NCBI GenBank assembly: GCA_027186245.1
Contig: CP114481.1
Location: 45,663,501-45,727,500 of the forward strand
Length of the DNA: 64,000 nucleotides
Direction of reading: 5' to 3'
From: Coriaria nepalensis
Taxonomy: Eukaryota > Streptophyta > Magnoliopsida > Cucurbitales > Coriariaceae
The notes below the pieces were generated by a model, which made no database searches, was not told the DNA's origin, and was given only the letters and a program-made list of their open reading frames with translations. The stretch's first letter is position 1. Every line of letters starts with the position of its first letter. The position numbers were made by a program, and so were the translations under genes. Positions 1-12,629 of this stretch are shown piece by piece.

Positions 1-1080
1 ATTCAAATGATTTTAAGGTTAAACGAATGCACACTTTCCTTGCATTGATCATCTGCAAGTTATGCACAAAATTTGTGTTTGAAGTGCGAAAATAGAATTC
101 GTTCGACTTGCTTCGAAATAAGATATTGACTTGAAATGAAGGTTAAACGAATGCACACTTTCCTTACATCGATCTTTTGCAAGTTATGCACAAAGCTTGT
201 GTTTGAAGTGCGAAAATAGAATTCGTTCGACTTGCTTCGAAATAAGATATTGACTTGAAATGACTCATTGAAATGATTTTAAGGTTAAACGAATGCACAC
301 TTTCCTCGCATTGATCATTTCCAACTTATGCACAAAACTTGTGTTTGTAGTGCAAAAATAGAATTCGTTCGACTTGCTTTGAAATAAGTTATTGACTTGA
401 AAGGACTCATTGAAAAGATTTTAAGGTTAAACTAATGCACACATTCCTTGCATTGATCATTTCCAAGTTATGCACAAAACTTGTGTTTGAAGTGCGAAAA
501 TAGAATTCGTTCGACTTGCTTCGAAATAAGATATTGACTTGAAATGACTCATTGAAATGATTTTAAGGTTAAACGAATGCGCACTTTCATTGCATTGATC
601 ATTCGCACGTTATGCACAAAAATTGTGTTTGTAGTGCAAAAATAGAATTCGTTCGACTTGCTTTGAAATAAGTTATTGACTTGAAATGACTCGTTCAAAT
701 GATTTTAAGGTTAAACGAATGCACACTTTCCTTGCATTGATCATTTCCAACTTATGCCCAAAACTTGCATTTGTAGTGCGAAAATAGAATTCGTTCGACT
801 TGCTTCGAAATAAGATATTGACTTGAAATGACTCATTGAAATGATTTTAAAGTTAAACGAAGGCACACTTTCATTGCATTGATCATTTGCAAGTTATGCA
901 CAAAAATTGTGTTTGAAGTGCAAAAATAGAATTCGTTCAACTTGCTACGAAATAAGATATTGACTTGAAATGACTCATTGAAATGACTTTAAGGTTAAAC
1001 GAATGCACACTTTTCTTGCATTGATCATTTGCAAGTTATGCACAAAACTTGTGTTTGAAGTGCGAAAATAGAATTCGTTC
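1..1080 (+). repeat. Copy of the 16-mer HOR core, 18-bp deletion
   Basis: Aligns with 5658 onward, monomer by monomer. Shared rare variants include CCTTACATCGATCTTTTGC with AAGCTT (here from 162), GAAAGGACTCATTGAAAAG, and TATGCCCAAAACTTGCATTT (753 versus 6428). The offset rises from 5657 to 5675 across the 18-bp deletion near 139. Similarity to the 5.7-kb copy is lost near 1090, where this copy goes on as TTTTGAGGTTAAAC. Confidence 0.85.
130..145 (+). other. 18-bp deletion within a monomer
   Basis: The text runs TTGAAATGAAGGTTAAAC, whereas the paralogous copy near 5800 has CTCATTCAAATGATTTTA between TTGAAATGA and AGGTTAAAC. Exactly 18 bases are missing. The lost segment overlaps the zone of the TTGAAATGA / TCAAATGA near-direct repeats, a plausible slippage site. 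Confidence 0.85.
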
Positions 1081-3260
1081 CACTTGCTTCGAAATAAGAT
1101 ATTGACTTGAAATGACTCATTGAAATGATTTTGAGGTTAAACTAATGCACACATTCCTTGCATTGATCATTTCCAAGTTATGCACAAAACTTGTGTTTGA
1201 AGTGCGAAAATAGAATTCGTTCGACTTGCTTCGAAATAAGATATTGACTTGAAATGACTCATTGAAATGATTTTCAGGTTAAACGAATGCACACTTTCCT
1301 TGCATTGATCATTTGCAAGTTATGCACAAAACTTTTGTTTGAAGTGCGAAAATAGAATTGGTTCGACTTGCGTTGAAATAAGATATTGACTTGAAATGAC
1401 TCATTAAAATGATTTTAAGGTTAAACGAATGCACACTTTCCTTGCATTGATCATTTGCAAGTTGTGCACAAAACTTGTGTTTGAAGTGCGAAAATAGAGC
1501 TCGTTCAAATTACTTTGAAATAAGATATTGACTTGAAATGACTCATTAAAATGATTTTAAGGTTAAACGAATGCACACTTTCCTTGCATTGATCATTTGC
1601 AAGTTATGCACAAAACTTTTGTTTGACGTGCCAAAATAGAATTCGTTCGAATTGCTTTGAAATAAGATATTGACTTGAAATGACTCATTGAAATGATTTA
1701 AGGTTAATCGAATGCACACTTTCATTGCATTGATCATTTGCAAGTTATGCACAGAAATTGTGTTTGTAGTGCAAAAATAGAATTCGTTCGACTTGCTTTG
1801 AAATAAGTTATTGACTTGAAATGACTCATTCATATGATTTTAAGGTTAAATTAATGCACACTTTCTTTGCATTGATCATTTGCAAGATATGCACAAAACT
1901 TGTGCTTGGAGTGCGAAAATAGAATTCGTTCGACTTGCTTTGAAATAAGATATTGACTTGAAATGACTGATTGAAATGATTTTAAGGTAAACTAATGCAC
2001 ACTTTTCTTGCATTGATCATTTGCAGGTTATGCACAAAACTTGTGTTTGAAGTGCGAAAATAGAATTCGTTCGACTTGCTTCGAAATAAGATATTGACTT
2101 GAAATGACTCATTGAAATGATTTTAAGGTTAGACGAATGCACACTTTCATTGCATTGATCATTTGCAAGTTATGCACAAAACTTGTGTTTGTAGTGCAAA
2201 AATAGAATGCGTTTGACTTGCTTCGAAATAAGTTATTGACTTGAAATGACTCATTCAAATGATTTTGAGGTTAAACTAATGCACACTTTCATTGCATTGA
2301 TCATTTGCAAGTTATGCACAAAAATTGTGTTTGTAGTGCGAAAATAGAATTCGTTCGAATTCCTTTGAAATAAGTTTTTGACTTGAAATGAATCATTCAA
2401 ATGTTTTTAAGGTTAAACGAATACATACTTTTCTAGCATTGATCATTTGCAAGTTATGCACAAAACTTGTGTTTGAAGTGCGAAAATAGAATTCGTTCGA
2501 ATTGCTTCGAAATAAGATATTGACTTGGAATGACTCATTGAAATGATTTTAAGGTTAAACTAATGCACACATTCCTGGCATTGATCATTTCCAAGTTATG
2601 CACAAAACTTGCGTTTGAAGTGCGAACATAGAATTCGTTCGACTTGCTTTGAAATAAGATATTGACTTGAAATGACTCATTGAAATGATTTTTAGGTTAA
2701 ACGAATGCGCACTTTCGTTGCATTGATCATTTCCAAGTTATGCACAAAACTTGTGTTTTTAGTGCAAAAATAAAATTCGTTCGAGTTGCTTGGAAATATG
2801 TTGTTGACTTGAAATGACTCATTCAAATGATTTTAAGGTTAAACGAATGCACACTTTCCTTGCATTGATCATTTGCAAGTTATGCACAAAAGTTCTGTTT
2901 GAAGTGCAAAAATAGAATTCGTTCGAATTGCTTTTAAATAAGATATAGACTTGAAATGACTCAGTGAAATGATTTTAAGGTTAAACTAATGCACACATTC
3001 CTGGCATTGATCATTTCCAAGTTATGCACAAAACTTGTGTTTGAAGTGCGAAAATAGAATTCGTTCGACTTGCTTCGAAATAAGATATTGACTTGAAATG
3101 ACTCATTGAAATGATTTTAAGGTTAAAGTAATGCACACATTCCTTGCATTGATCATTTCCAAGTTATGCACAAAACTTGTGTTTGACGTGCGAAAATAGA
3201 ATTCGTTCGACTTGCTTCGAAATAAGATATTGACTTGGAATGACTCATTGAAATGATTTT
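1081..3260 (+). repeat. Mixed monomers without a clear long HOR
   Basis: About 15 monomers of types A, B and intermediates. It includes a GAGCTC-type monomer (site 1497-1502), a first trace of the block CATTCATATG / GTGCTTGGAGTGCG / GACTGATTG / AAGGTAAACTAATGC (about 1820-2000), and at about 2340-3230 a run with AGTTTTTGACTTGAAATGAA and GCGCACTTTCGTTGC that is related to sequence near 32.7-33.6 kb and 40.9-41.4 kb. Nothing other than satellite is present. Confidence 0.8.
1497..1502 (+). other. GAGCTC in place of EcoRI site (first of five)
   Basis: Rare monomer class ATAGAGCTCGTTCAAATTACTTTG. Further copies are at 12567-12572, 24940-24945, 25082-25087 and 41688-41693. The linked AAATTAC change marks them as one lineage rather than independent mutations. 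The last one is the monomer cut by the orientation switch. Confidence 0.88.
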
Positions 3261-4960
3261 AAGGTTAAAACAAGTGCACACTTTCATTGCATTGATCATT
3301 TGCAAGTTATGCACAAAACTTGTGCTTGGAGTGCGAAAATAGAATTCGTTCGACTTGCTTTGAAATAAGATATTGACTTGAAATGACTGATTGAAATGAT
3401 TTTAAGGTAAACTAATGCACACATTCCTTGCATTGATCATTTCCAAGTAATGCACAAAACTTGTGTTTGAGGTGCGAAAATAGAATTCGTTCGACTTGCT
3501 TTGAAATAAGATATTGACTTGAAATGACTCATTGAAATGATTTTGAGGTTAAACTAATGCACACATTCCTTGCATTGATCATTTCCAAGTTATGCACAAA
3601 ACTTGTGTTTGAAGTGCGAAAATAGAATTCATTCGACTTGCTTCGAAATAAGATATTGACTTGAAATGACTCATTGAAATGATTTTAAGGTTAAACGAAT
3701 GCACACTTTCATTGCATTGATCATTTGCAAGTTATGCACAAAAATTGTGTTTGTAGTGCAAAAATAAAATTCGTTCGACTTGCTTTGAAATAAGTTATTG
3801 ACTTGAAATGACTCATTCATATGATTTTAAGGTTAAATGAATGCACACTTTCTTTGCATTGATCATTTGCAAGTTATGCACAAAACTTGTGCTTGGAGTG
3901 CGAAAATAGAATTCGTGCGACTTGCTTTGAAATAAGATATTGACTTGAAATGACTGATTGAAATGATTTTAAGGTAAACTAATGCACACATTCCTTGCAT
4001 TGATCATTTCCCAGTTATGCACAAAACTTGTGTTTGAGGTGCGAAAATGGAATTCGTTCGACTTGCTTTGAAATAAGATATTGACTTGAAATGACTCATT
4101 GAAATGATTTTGTGGTTAAACAAATGCACACTTTCATTGCATTGATCATTTGCAAGTTATGCACAAAACTTGTGCTTGGAGTGCGAAAATAGAATTCGTT
4201 CGACTTGCTTTGAAATAAGATATTGACTTGAAATGACTGATTGAAATGATTTTAAGGTAAACTAATGCACACATTCCTTGCATTGATCATTTCCAAGTAA
4301 TGCACAAAACTTGTGTTTGAGGTGCGAAAATAGAATTCGTTCGACTTGCTTTGAATTAAGATATTGACTTGAAATGACTCATTGAAATGATTTTGAGGTT
4401 AAACTAATGCACACATTCCTTGCATTGATCATTTCCAAGTTATGCACAAAACTTGTGTTTGAAGTGCGAAAATAGAATTCGTTCGACTTGCTTCGAAATA
4501 AGATATTGACTTGAAATGACTCATTGAAATGATTTTAAGGTTAAACGAATGCACACTTTCCTCTCATTGATCATTTCCAAATTACGCACAAAACTTGTGT
4601 TTGTAGTGCAAAAATAGAATTCGTTCGACTTGCTTTGAAATAAGTTATTGACTTGAAATGACTCATTCATATGATTTTAAGGTTAAATGAATGCACACTT
4701 TCTTTGCATTGATCATTTACAAGTTATGCACAAAACTTGTGCTTGGAGTGCGAAAATAGAATTCGTTCGACTTGCTTTGAAATAAGATATTGACTTGAAA
4801 TGACTGATTGAAATGATTTTAAGGTAAACTAATGCACACATTCCTTGCATTGATCATTTCCAAGTTATGCACAACACTTGTGTTTGAGGTGCGAAAATGG
4901 AATTCGTTCGACTTGCTTTCAAATAAGATATTGACTTGAAATGACTCATTGAAATGATTT
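3261..4960 (+). repeat. 6-mer HOR, 850-bp period, two copies
   Basis: TGTGCTTGGA at 3321 recurs at 4171 and ACTCATTCAT at 3811 recurs at 4661, both at 850 bp (6 x 142 minus 2). The two bases are lost through inherited one-base deletions such as AAGGTAAAC. Both copies end in a monomer with GAGGTGCGAAAATGGAATTC. Divergence between copies is modest, for instance AATTACGCAC and CAACACTTGTG appear only in the second. Confidence 0.85.
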
Positions 4961-5729
4961 TAAGGTTAAACGAATGCACACTTTCCTCGCATTGATCATT
5001 TCCAACTTATGCACAAAACTTGTGTTTGTAGTGCAAAAATAGAATTCGTTCGACTTGCTTTGAAATAAGTTATTGACTTGAAATGACTCATTCAAATGAT
5101 TTTAAGGTTAAACGAATGCACACTTTCCTTGCATTGATCATTTCCAACTTATGCCCAAAACTTGCATTTGTAGTGCGAAAATAGAATTCGTTCGACTTGC
5201 TTCGAAATAAGATATTGACTTGAAATGACTCATTGAAATGATTTTAAAGTTAAACGAAGGCACACTTTCATTGCATCGATCATTTGCAAGTTATGCACAA
5301 AACTTGTGTTTGAAGTGTGAAAATAGAATTCGTTCGACTTGCTACGAAATAAGATATTGACTTGAAATGACCCATTGAAATGATTTTAAGGTTAAACGAA
5401 TGCACACTTTCCTCTCATTGATCATTTCCAACTTATGCACAAAACTTGTGTTTGTAGTGCAAAAATAGAATTCGTTCGACTTGCTTTGAAATAAGTTATT
5501 GACTTGAAATGACTCATTGAAATGATTTTAAGGTTAAACGAATGCACACTTTCCTTGCATTGATCATTTGCAAGTTATTCACAAAACTTGTGTTTGGAGT
5601 GCGAACATAGAATTCATTCGACTTGCTTTGAAATAAGTTATTGACTTGAAATGACTCATTCAAATGATTTTAAGGTTAAACGAATGCACACTTTCCTTGC
5701 ATTGATCATCTGCAAGTTATGCACAAAAT
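4961..5729 (+). repeat. Mixed monomers upstream of the 16-mer HOR
   Basis: Five to six monomers. The part around 5070-5340 parallels 6350-6620 at a 1278-bp (9 x 142) offset: TATGCCCAAAACTTGCATTT at 5150 and 6428. The segment from 5658 aligns with the start of the window. No other feature is visible. Confidence 0.8.
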
Positions 5730-8001
5730 TTGTGTTTGAAGTGCGAAAATAGAATTCGTTCGACTTGCTTCGAAATAAGATATTGACTTGAAATGACTCA
5801 TTCAAATGATTTTAAGGTTAAACGAATGCACACTTTCCTTACATCGATCTTTTGCAAGTTATGCACAAAGCTTGTGTTTGAAGTGCGAAAATAGAATTCG
5901 TTCGACTTGCTTCGAAATAAGATATTGACTTGAAATGACTCATTGAAATGATTTTAAGGTTAAACGAATGCACACTTTCCTCGCATTGATCATTTCCAAC
6001 TTATGCACAAAACTTGTGTTTGTAGTGCAAAAATAGAATTCGTTCGACTTGCTTTGAAATAAGTTATTGACTTGAAAGGACTCATTGAAAAGATTTTAAG
6101 GTTAAACTAATGCACACATTCCTTGCATTGATCATTTCCAAGTTATGCACAAAACTTGTGTTTGAAGTGCGAAAATAGAATTCGTTCGACTTGCTTCGAA
6201 ATAAGATATTGACTTGAAATGACTCATTGAAATGATTTTAAGGTTAAACGAATGCGCACTTTCATTGCATTGATCATTCGCACGTTATGCACAAAAATTG
6301 TGTTTGTAGTGCAAAAATAGAATTCGTTCGACTTGCTTTGAAATAAGTTATTGACTTGAAATGACTCGTTCAAATGATTTTAAGGTTAAACGAATGCACA
6401 CTTTCCTTGCATTGATCATTTCCAACTTATGCCCAAAACTTGCATTTGTAGTGCGAAAATAGAATTCGTTCGACTTGCTTCGAAATAAGATATTGACTTG
6501 AAATGACTCATTGAAATGATTTTAAAGTTAAACGAAGGCACACTTTCATTGCATTGATCATTTGCAAGTTATGCACAAAAATTGTGTTTGAAGTGCAAAA
6601 ATAGAATTCGTTCAACTTGCTACGAAATAAGATATTGACTTGAAATGACTCATTGAAATGACTTTAAGGTTAAACGAATGCACACTTTTCTTGCATTGAT
6701 CATTTGCAAGTTATGCACAAAACTTGTGTTTGAAGTGCGAAAATAGAATTCGTTCGACTTGCTTCGAAATAAGATATTGACTTCAAATGACTCATTAAAA
6801 TGATTTTAAGGTTAAACGAATGCACACTTTCCTTGCATTGATCATTTGCAAGTTATGCACGAAACTTTTGTTTGACGTGCCAATATAGAATTGGTTTGAA
6901 TTGCTTTGATATAAGATATTGACTTGAAATGACTCAGTGAAATGATTTTAAGGTTAAACTAATGCACACATTCCTTGCATTGATCATTTGCAAGTTATGC
7001 ACAAAACTTGTGTTTGAAGTGCGAAAATAGAATTCGTTCGACTTGCTTCGAAATAAGATATTGACTTGAAATGACTCATTGAAATGATTTTAAGGTTAAA
7101 CGACTGCACACTTTCATTGCATTGATCATTTGCAAGTTATGCACAAAACTTGTGTTTGAAGTGCGAAAATAGAATTCGTTCGACTTGCTTCGAAATAAGA
7201 TATTGACTTGGAATGACTCATTGAAATGATTTTAAGGTTCAACAAATGCACACTTTCATTGCATTGATCATTTGCACGTTATGCACAAAAATTGTGTTTG
7301 TAGTGCAAAAATAGAATTCGTTCGACTTGCTTTGAAATAAGTTATTGACTTGAAATGACTCATTCAAATGATTTTAAGGCTAAACGAATGCACACTTTCC
7401 TTGCATTGATCATTTGCAAGATATGCACAAAACTTGTGTTTGGAGTGCGAAAATAGAATTCATCGACTTGCTTTGAAATAAGATATTGACTTGAAATGAC
7501 TCATTGAAATGATTTTAAAGTTAAACGAAGGCACACTTTCATTGCATCGATCATTTGCAAGTTATGCACAAAACTTGTGTTTGAAGTGTGAAAATAGAAT
7601 TCGTTCGACTTGCTACGAAATAAGATATTGACTTGAAATGACTCATTGAAATGATTTTAAGGTTAAACGAATGCACACTTTCCTCGCATTGATCATTTCC
7701 AACTTATGCACAAAACTTGTGTTTGTAGTGCAAAAATAGAATTCGTTCGACTTGCTTTGAAATAAGTTATTGACTTGAAATGACTCATTGAAATGATTTT
7801 AAGGTTAAACGAATGCACACTTTCCTTGCATTGATCACTTGCAAGTTATGCACAAAAATTGTGTTTGTAGTGCGAAAAATAGAATTCGTTCGACTTGCTT
7901 TAAAATAAGTTATTGACTTGAAATGACTCATTCATATGATTTTAAGGTTAAATGAATGCACACTTTCTTTGCATTGATCATTTGCAAGTTATGCACAAAA
8001 C
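5730..8001 (+). repeat. 16-mer HOR (2272 bp), copy 1
   Basis: The rare monomer with CCTTACATCGATCTTTTGC occurs at 5837, 8109 and 10381, exactly 2272 bp apart (16 x 142). TATGCCCAAA gives the same spacing (6428, 8700, 10972), as does the one-base-short GAATTCATCGACTTGC (7461, 9733). A one-base insertion in GTGCGAAAAATAG offsets that deletion, so the period is an exact multiple of 142. The chosen start is arbitrary within the period; shared identity begins near 5715-5730. Confidence 0.92.
6226..6367 (+). repeat. Example of type B monomer, 142 bp
   Basis: Shows the alternative linked variant set: CACAAAAATTGTG, GTAGTGCAAAAATAG, CTTTGAAATAAGTTATTG, and a following monomer that begins TTCAAATG rather than TTGAAATG. 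These differences tend to travel together over about 90 bp, so monomers fall into at least two haplotypes. The CACAA-N3-TTGTG dyad is kept (6290-6302), although its centre is AAA instead of AAC. Confidence 0.8.
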
Positions 8002-10273
8002 TTGTGTTTGAAGTGCGAAAATAGAATTCGTTCGACTTGCTTCGAAATAAGATATTGACTTGAAATGACTCATTCAAATGATTTTAAGGTTAAACGAATG
8101 CACACTTTCCTTACATCGATCTTTTGCAAGTTATGCACAAAGCTTGTGTTTGAAGTGCGAAAATAGAATTCGTTCGACTTGCTTCGAAATAAGATATTGA
8201 CTTGAAATGACTCATTGAAATGATTTTAAGGTTAAACGAATGCACACTTTCCTCGCATTGATCATTTCCAACTTATGCACAAAACTTGTGTTTGTAGTGC
8301 AAAAATAGAATTCGTTCGACTTGCTTTGAAATAAGTTATTGACTTGAAAGGACTCATTGAAAAGATTTTAAGGTTAAACTAATGCACACATTCCTTGCAT
8401 TGATCATTTCCAAGTTATGCACAAAACTTGTGTTTGAAGTGCGAAAATAGAATTCGTTCGACTTGCTTCGAAATAAGATATTGACTTGAAATGACTCATT
8501 GAAATGATTTTAAGGTTAAACGAATGCACACTTTCATTGCATTGATCATTCGCACGTTATGCACAAAAATTGTGTTTGTAGTGCAAAAATAGAATTCGTT
8601 CGACTTGCTTTGAAATAAGTTATTGACTTGAAATGACTCGTTCAAATGATTTTAAGGTTAAACGAATGCACACTTTCCTTGCATTGATCATTTCCAACTT
8701 ATGCCCAAAACTTGCATTTGTAGTGCGAAAATAGAATTCGTTCGACTTGCTTCGAAATAAGATATTGACTTGAAATGACTCATTGAAATGATTTTAAAGT
8801 TAAACGAAGGCACACTTTCATTGCATTGATCATTTGTAAGTTATGCACAAAAATTGTGTTTGAAGTGCAAAAATAGAATTCGTTCAACTTGCTACGAAAT
8901 AAGATATTGACTTGAAATGACTCATTGAAATGACTTTAAGGTTAAACGAATGCACACTTTTCTTGCATTGATCATTTGCAAGTTATGCACAAAACTTGTG
9001 TTTGAAGTGCGAAAATAGAATTCGTTCGACTTGCTTCGAAATAAGATATTGACTTCAAATGACTCATTAAAATGATTTTAAGGTTAAACGAATGCACACT
9101 TTCCTTGCATTGATCATTTGCAAGTTATGCACGAAACTTTTGTTTGACGTGCCAATATAGAATTGGTTTGAATTGCTTTGATATAAGATATTGACTTGAA
9201 ATGACTCAGTGAAATGATTTTAAGGTTAAACTAATGCACACATTCCTTGCATTGATCATTTGCAAGTTATGCACAAAACTTGTGTTTGAAGTGCGAAAAT
9301 AGAATTCGTTCGACTTGCTTCGAAATAAGATATTGACTTGAAATGACTCATTGAAATGATTTTAAGGTTAAACGACTGCACACTTTCATTGCATTGATCA
9401 TTTGCAAGTTATGCACAAAACTTGTGTTTGAAGTGCGAAAATAGAATTCGTTCGACTTGCTTCGAAATAAGATATTGACTTGGAATGACTCATTGAAATG
9501 ATTTTAAGGTTCAACAAATGCACACTTTCATTGCATTGATCATTTGCACGTTATGCACAAAAATTGTGTTTGTAGTGCAAAAATAGAATTCGTTCGACTT
9601 GCTTTGAAATAAGTTATTGACTTGAAATGACTCATTCAAATGATTTTAAGGCTAAACGAATGCACACTTTCCTTGCATTGATCATTTGCAAGATATGCAC
9701 AAAACTTGTGTTTGGTGTGCGAAAATAGAATTCATCGACTTGCTTTGAAATAAGATATTGACTTGAAATGACTCATTGAAATGATTTTAAAGTTAAACGA
9801 AGGCACACTTTCATTGCATCGATCATTTGCAAGTTATGCACAAAACTTGTGTTTGAAGTGTGAAAATAGAATTCGTTCGACTTGCTACGAAATAAGATAT
9901 TGACTTGAAATGACTCATTGAAATGATTTTAAGGTTAAACGAATGCACACTTTCCTCGCATTGATCATTTCCAACTTATGCACAAAACTTGTGTTTGTAG
10001 TGCAAAAATAGAATTCGTTCGACTTGCTTTGAAATAAGTTATTGACTTGAAATGACTCATTGAAATGATTTTAAGGTTAAACGAATGCACACTTTCCTTG
10101 CATTGATCATTTGCAAGTTATGCAAAAAAATTGTGTTTGTAGTGCGAAAAATAGAATTCGTTCGACTTGCTTTAAAATAAGTTATTGACTTGAAATGACT
10201 CATTCATATGATTTTAAGGTTAAATGAATGCACACTTTCTTTGCATTGATCATTTGCAAGTTATGCACAAAAC
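8002..10273 (+). repeat. 16-mer HOR (2272 bp), copy 2
   Basis: Nearly identical to copy 1. By eye I found only scattered differences: GAATGCGCAC in copy 1 versus GAATGCACAC, TTTGCAAG versus TTTGTAAG near 8836, TTTGGAGTG versus TTTGGTGTG near 9715, GATCACTTG versus GATCATTTG, and GCACAAAAATTG versus GCAAAAAAATTG near 10120. Such low divergence beside much larger divergence between neighbouring monomers is the signature of a recent HOR duplication. Confidence 0.92.
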
Positions 10274-11335
10274 TTGTGTTTGAAGTGCGAAAATAGAATT
10301 CGTTCGACTTGCTTCGAAATAAGATATTGACTTGAAATGACTCAATCAAATGATTTTAAGGTTAAACGAATGCACACTTTCCTTACATCGATCTTTTGCA
10401 AGTTATGCACAAAGCTTGTGTTTGAAGTGCGAAAATAGAATTCGTTCGACTTGCTTCGAAATAAGATATTGACTTGAAATGACTCATTGAAATGATTTTA
10501 AGGTTAAACGAATGCACACTTTCCTCGCATTGATCATTTCCAACTTATGCACAAAACTTGTGTTTGTAGTGCAAAAATAGAATTCGTTCGACTTGCTTTG
10601 AAATAAGTTATTGACTTGAAAGGACTCATTGAAAAGATTTTAAGGTTAAACTAATGCACACATTCCTTGCATTGATCATTTCCAAGTTATGCACAAAACT
10701 TGTGTTTGAAGTGCGAAAATAGAATTCGTTCGACTTGCTTCGAAATAAGATATTGACTTGAAATGACTCATTGAAATGATTTTAAGGTTAAACGAATGCA
10801 CACTTTCATTGCATTGATCATTCGCACGTTATGCACAAAAATTGTGTTTGTAGTGCAAAAATAGAATTCGTTCGACTTGCTTTGAAATAAGTTATTGACT
10901 TGAAATGACTCGTTCAAATGATTTTAAGGTTAAACGAATGCACACTTTCCTTGCATTGATCATTTCCAACTTATGCCCAAAACTTGCATTTGTAGTGCGA
11001 AAATAGAATTCGTTCGACTTGCTTCGAAATAAGATATTGACTTGAAATGACTCATTGAAATGATTTTAAAGTTAAACGAAGGCACACTTTCATTGCATTG
11101 ATCATTTGCAAGTTATGCACAAAAATTGTGTTTGAAGTGCAAAAATAGAATTCGTTCAACTTGCTACGAAATAAGATATTGACTTGAAATGACTCATTGA
11201 AATGACTTTAAGGTTAAACGAATGCACACTTTTCTTGCATTGATCATTTGCAAGTTATGCACAAAACTTGTGTTTGAAGTGCGAAAATAGAATTCGTTCG
11301 ACTTGCTTCGAAATAAGATATTGACTTCAAATGAC
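10274..11335 (+). repeat. 16-mer HOR, partial copy 3
   Basis: Follows copy 2 in register up to GACTTCAAATGACTCATT near 11330, where copies 1 and 2 continue with AAAATG but this one continues with GAAATG and a different monomer order. About 1.06 kb of the 2272-bp unit is kept. Confidence 0.88.
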
Positions 11336-11772
11336 TCATTGAAATGATTTTAAGGTTAAACGAATGCACACTTTCCTCGCATTGATCATTTCCAACTTAT
11401 GCACAAAACTTGTGTTTGTAGTGCAAAAATAGAATTCGTTCGACTTGCTTTGAAATAAGTTATTGACTTGAAAGGACTCATTGAAAAGATTTTAAGGTTA
11501 AACTAATGCACACATTCCTTGCATTGATCATTTCCAAGTTATGCACAAAACTTGTGTTTGAAGTGCGAAAATAGAATTCGTTCGACTTGCTTCGAAATAA
11601 GATATTGACTTGGAATGACTCATTGAAATGATTTTAAGGTTCAACAAATGCACACTTTCATTGCATTGATCATTTGCACGTTATGCACAAAAATTGTGTT
11701 TGTAGTGCAAAAATAGAATTCGTTCGACTTGCTTTGAAATAAGTTATTGACTTGAAATGACTCATTCAAATG
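11336..11772 (+). repeat. Recombinant segment ending the 16-mer HOR
   Basis: From 11336 to about 11590 the sequence repeats 10484-10738 at an 852-bp (6 x 142) offset. From about 11590 it resumes the HOR order equivalent to 9480 onward at an offset of 2130 bp (15 x 142), shown by CATCGAC at 9733 and 11863. The third copy therefore jumps back six monomers and then skips forward. Confidence 0.8.
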
Positions 11773-12530
11773 ATTTTAAGGCTAAACGAATGCACACTTT
11801 CCTTGCATTGACAATTTGCAAGATATGCACAAAACTTGTGTTTGGAGTGCGAAAATAGAATTCATCGACTTGCTTTGAAATAAGATATTGACTTGAAATG
11901 ACTCATTGAAAAGATTTTAAGGTTAAACTAATGCACACTTTCCTTGCATTAATCATCTGCAAGTTATGCAAAAATCTTTTGTTTGAAGTGCGAAAATAGA
12001 ATTCGTTCGACTTGCTTCGAAATAAGATATTGACTTGAAATGACTCATTGAAATGATTTTAAGGTTAAACGAATGCACGCTTTCCTCACATTGATCATTT
12101 CTAACTTATGCACAAAACTTGTGTTTGTAGTGCAAAAATAGAATTCGTTCGACTTGCTTTGAAATAAGTTATTGACTTGAAATGACTCATTCAAATGATT
12201 TTAAGGCTAAACGAATGCACACTTTCCTTGCATCGATCATTTGCAAGTTATGCACAAAACTTGTGTTTGAAGTGTGAAAATAGAATTCGTTCGACTTGCT
12301 ACGAAATAAGATATTGACTTGAAATGACTCATTGAAATGATTTTAAGGTTAAACGAATGCACACTTTCCTCGCATTGATCATTTCGAACTTATGCACAAA
12401 ACTTGTGTTTGTAGTGCAAAAATAGAATTCGTTCGACTTGCTTTGAAATAAGTTATTGACTTGAAATGACTCATTGAAATGATTTTAAGGTTAAACGAAT
12501 GCACACTTTCCTTGCATTGATCATTTGCAA
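11773..12530 (+). repeat. Segment duplicated 16.3 kb away (28117-28874)
   Basis: Aligns with 28117-28874 at an offset of 16344. Shared rare variants are AAGGCTAAACG, GAATTCATCGACTTGC, TTGAAAAGATTTTAAGG, CATCTGCAAG and CCTCACATTGATCATTTC followed by TAAC. A few differences exist (CATTGACAATTT and GCAAAAATC only here). Confidence 0.8.
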
Positions 12531-12587
12531 GTTATGCACAAAACTTGCATTTGTAGTGCAAAAATAGAGCTCGTTCAAATTACTTTG

Positions 12588-12623
12588 AAATAAGATATTG
12601 ACTTGAAATAAGATATTGACTTG
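12588..12623 (+). repeat. 18-bp tandem duplication inside a monomer
   Basis: The unit AAATAAGATATTGACTTG is present twice in direct succession (12588-12605 and 12606-12623), making this monomer about 160 bp. It lies just after a GAGCTC-type EcoRI-site variant (12567-12572). It explains why TATGCCCAAA markers at 10972 and 12977 are 14 monomers plus 17 bp apart. Confidence 0.92.
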
Positions 12624-12629
12624 AAATGA

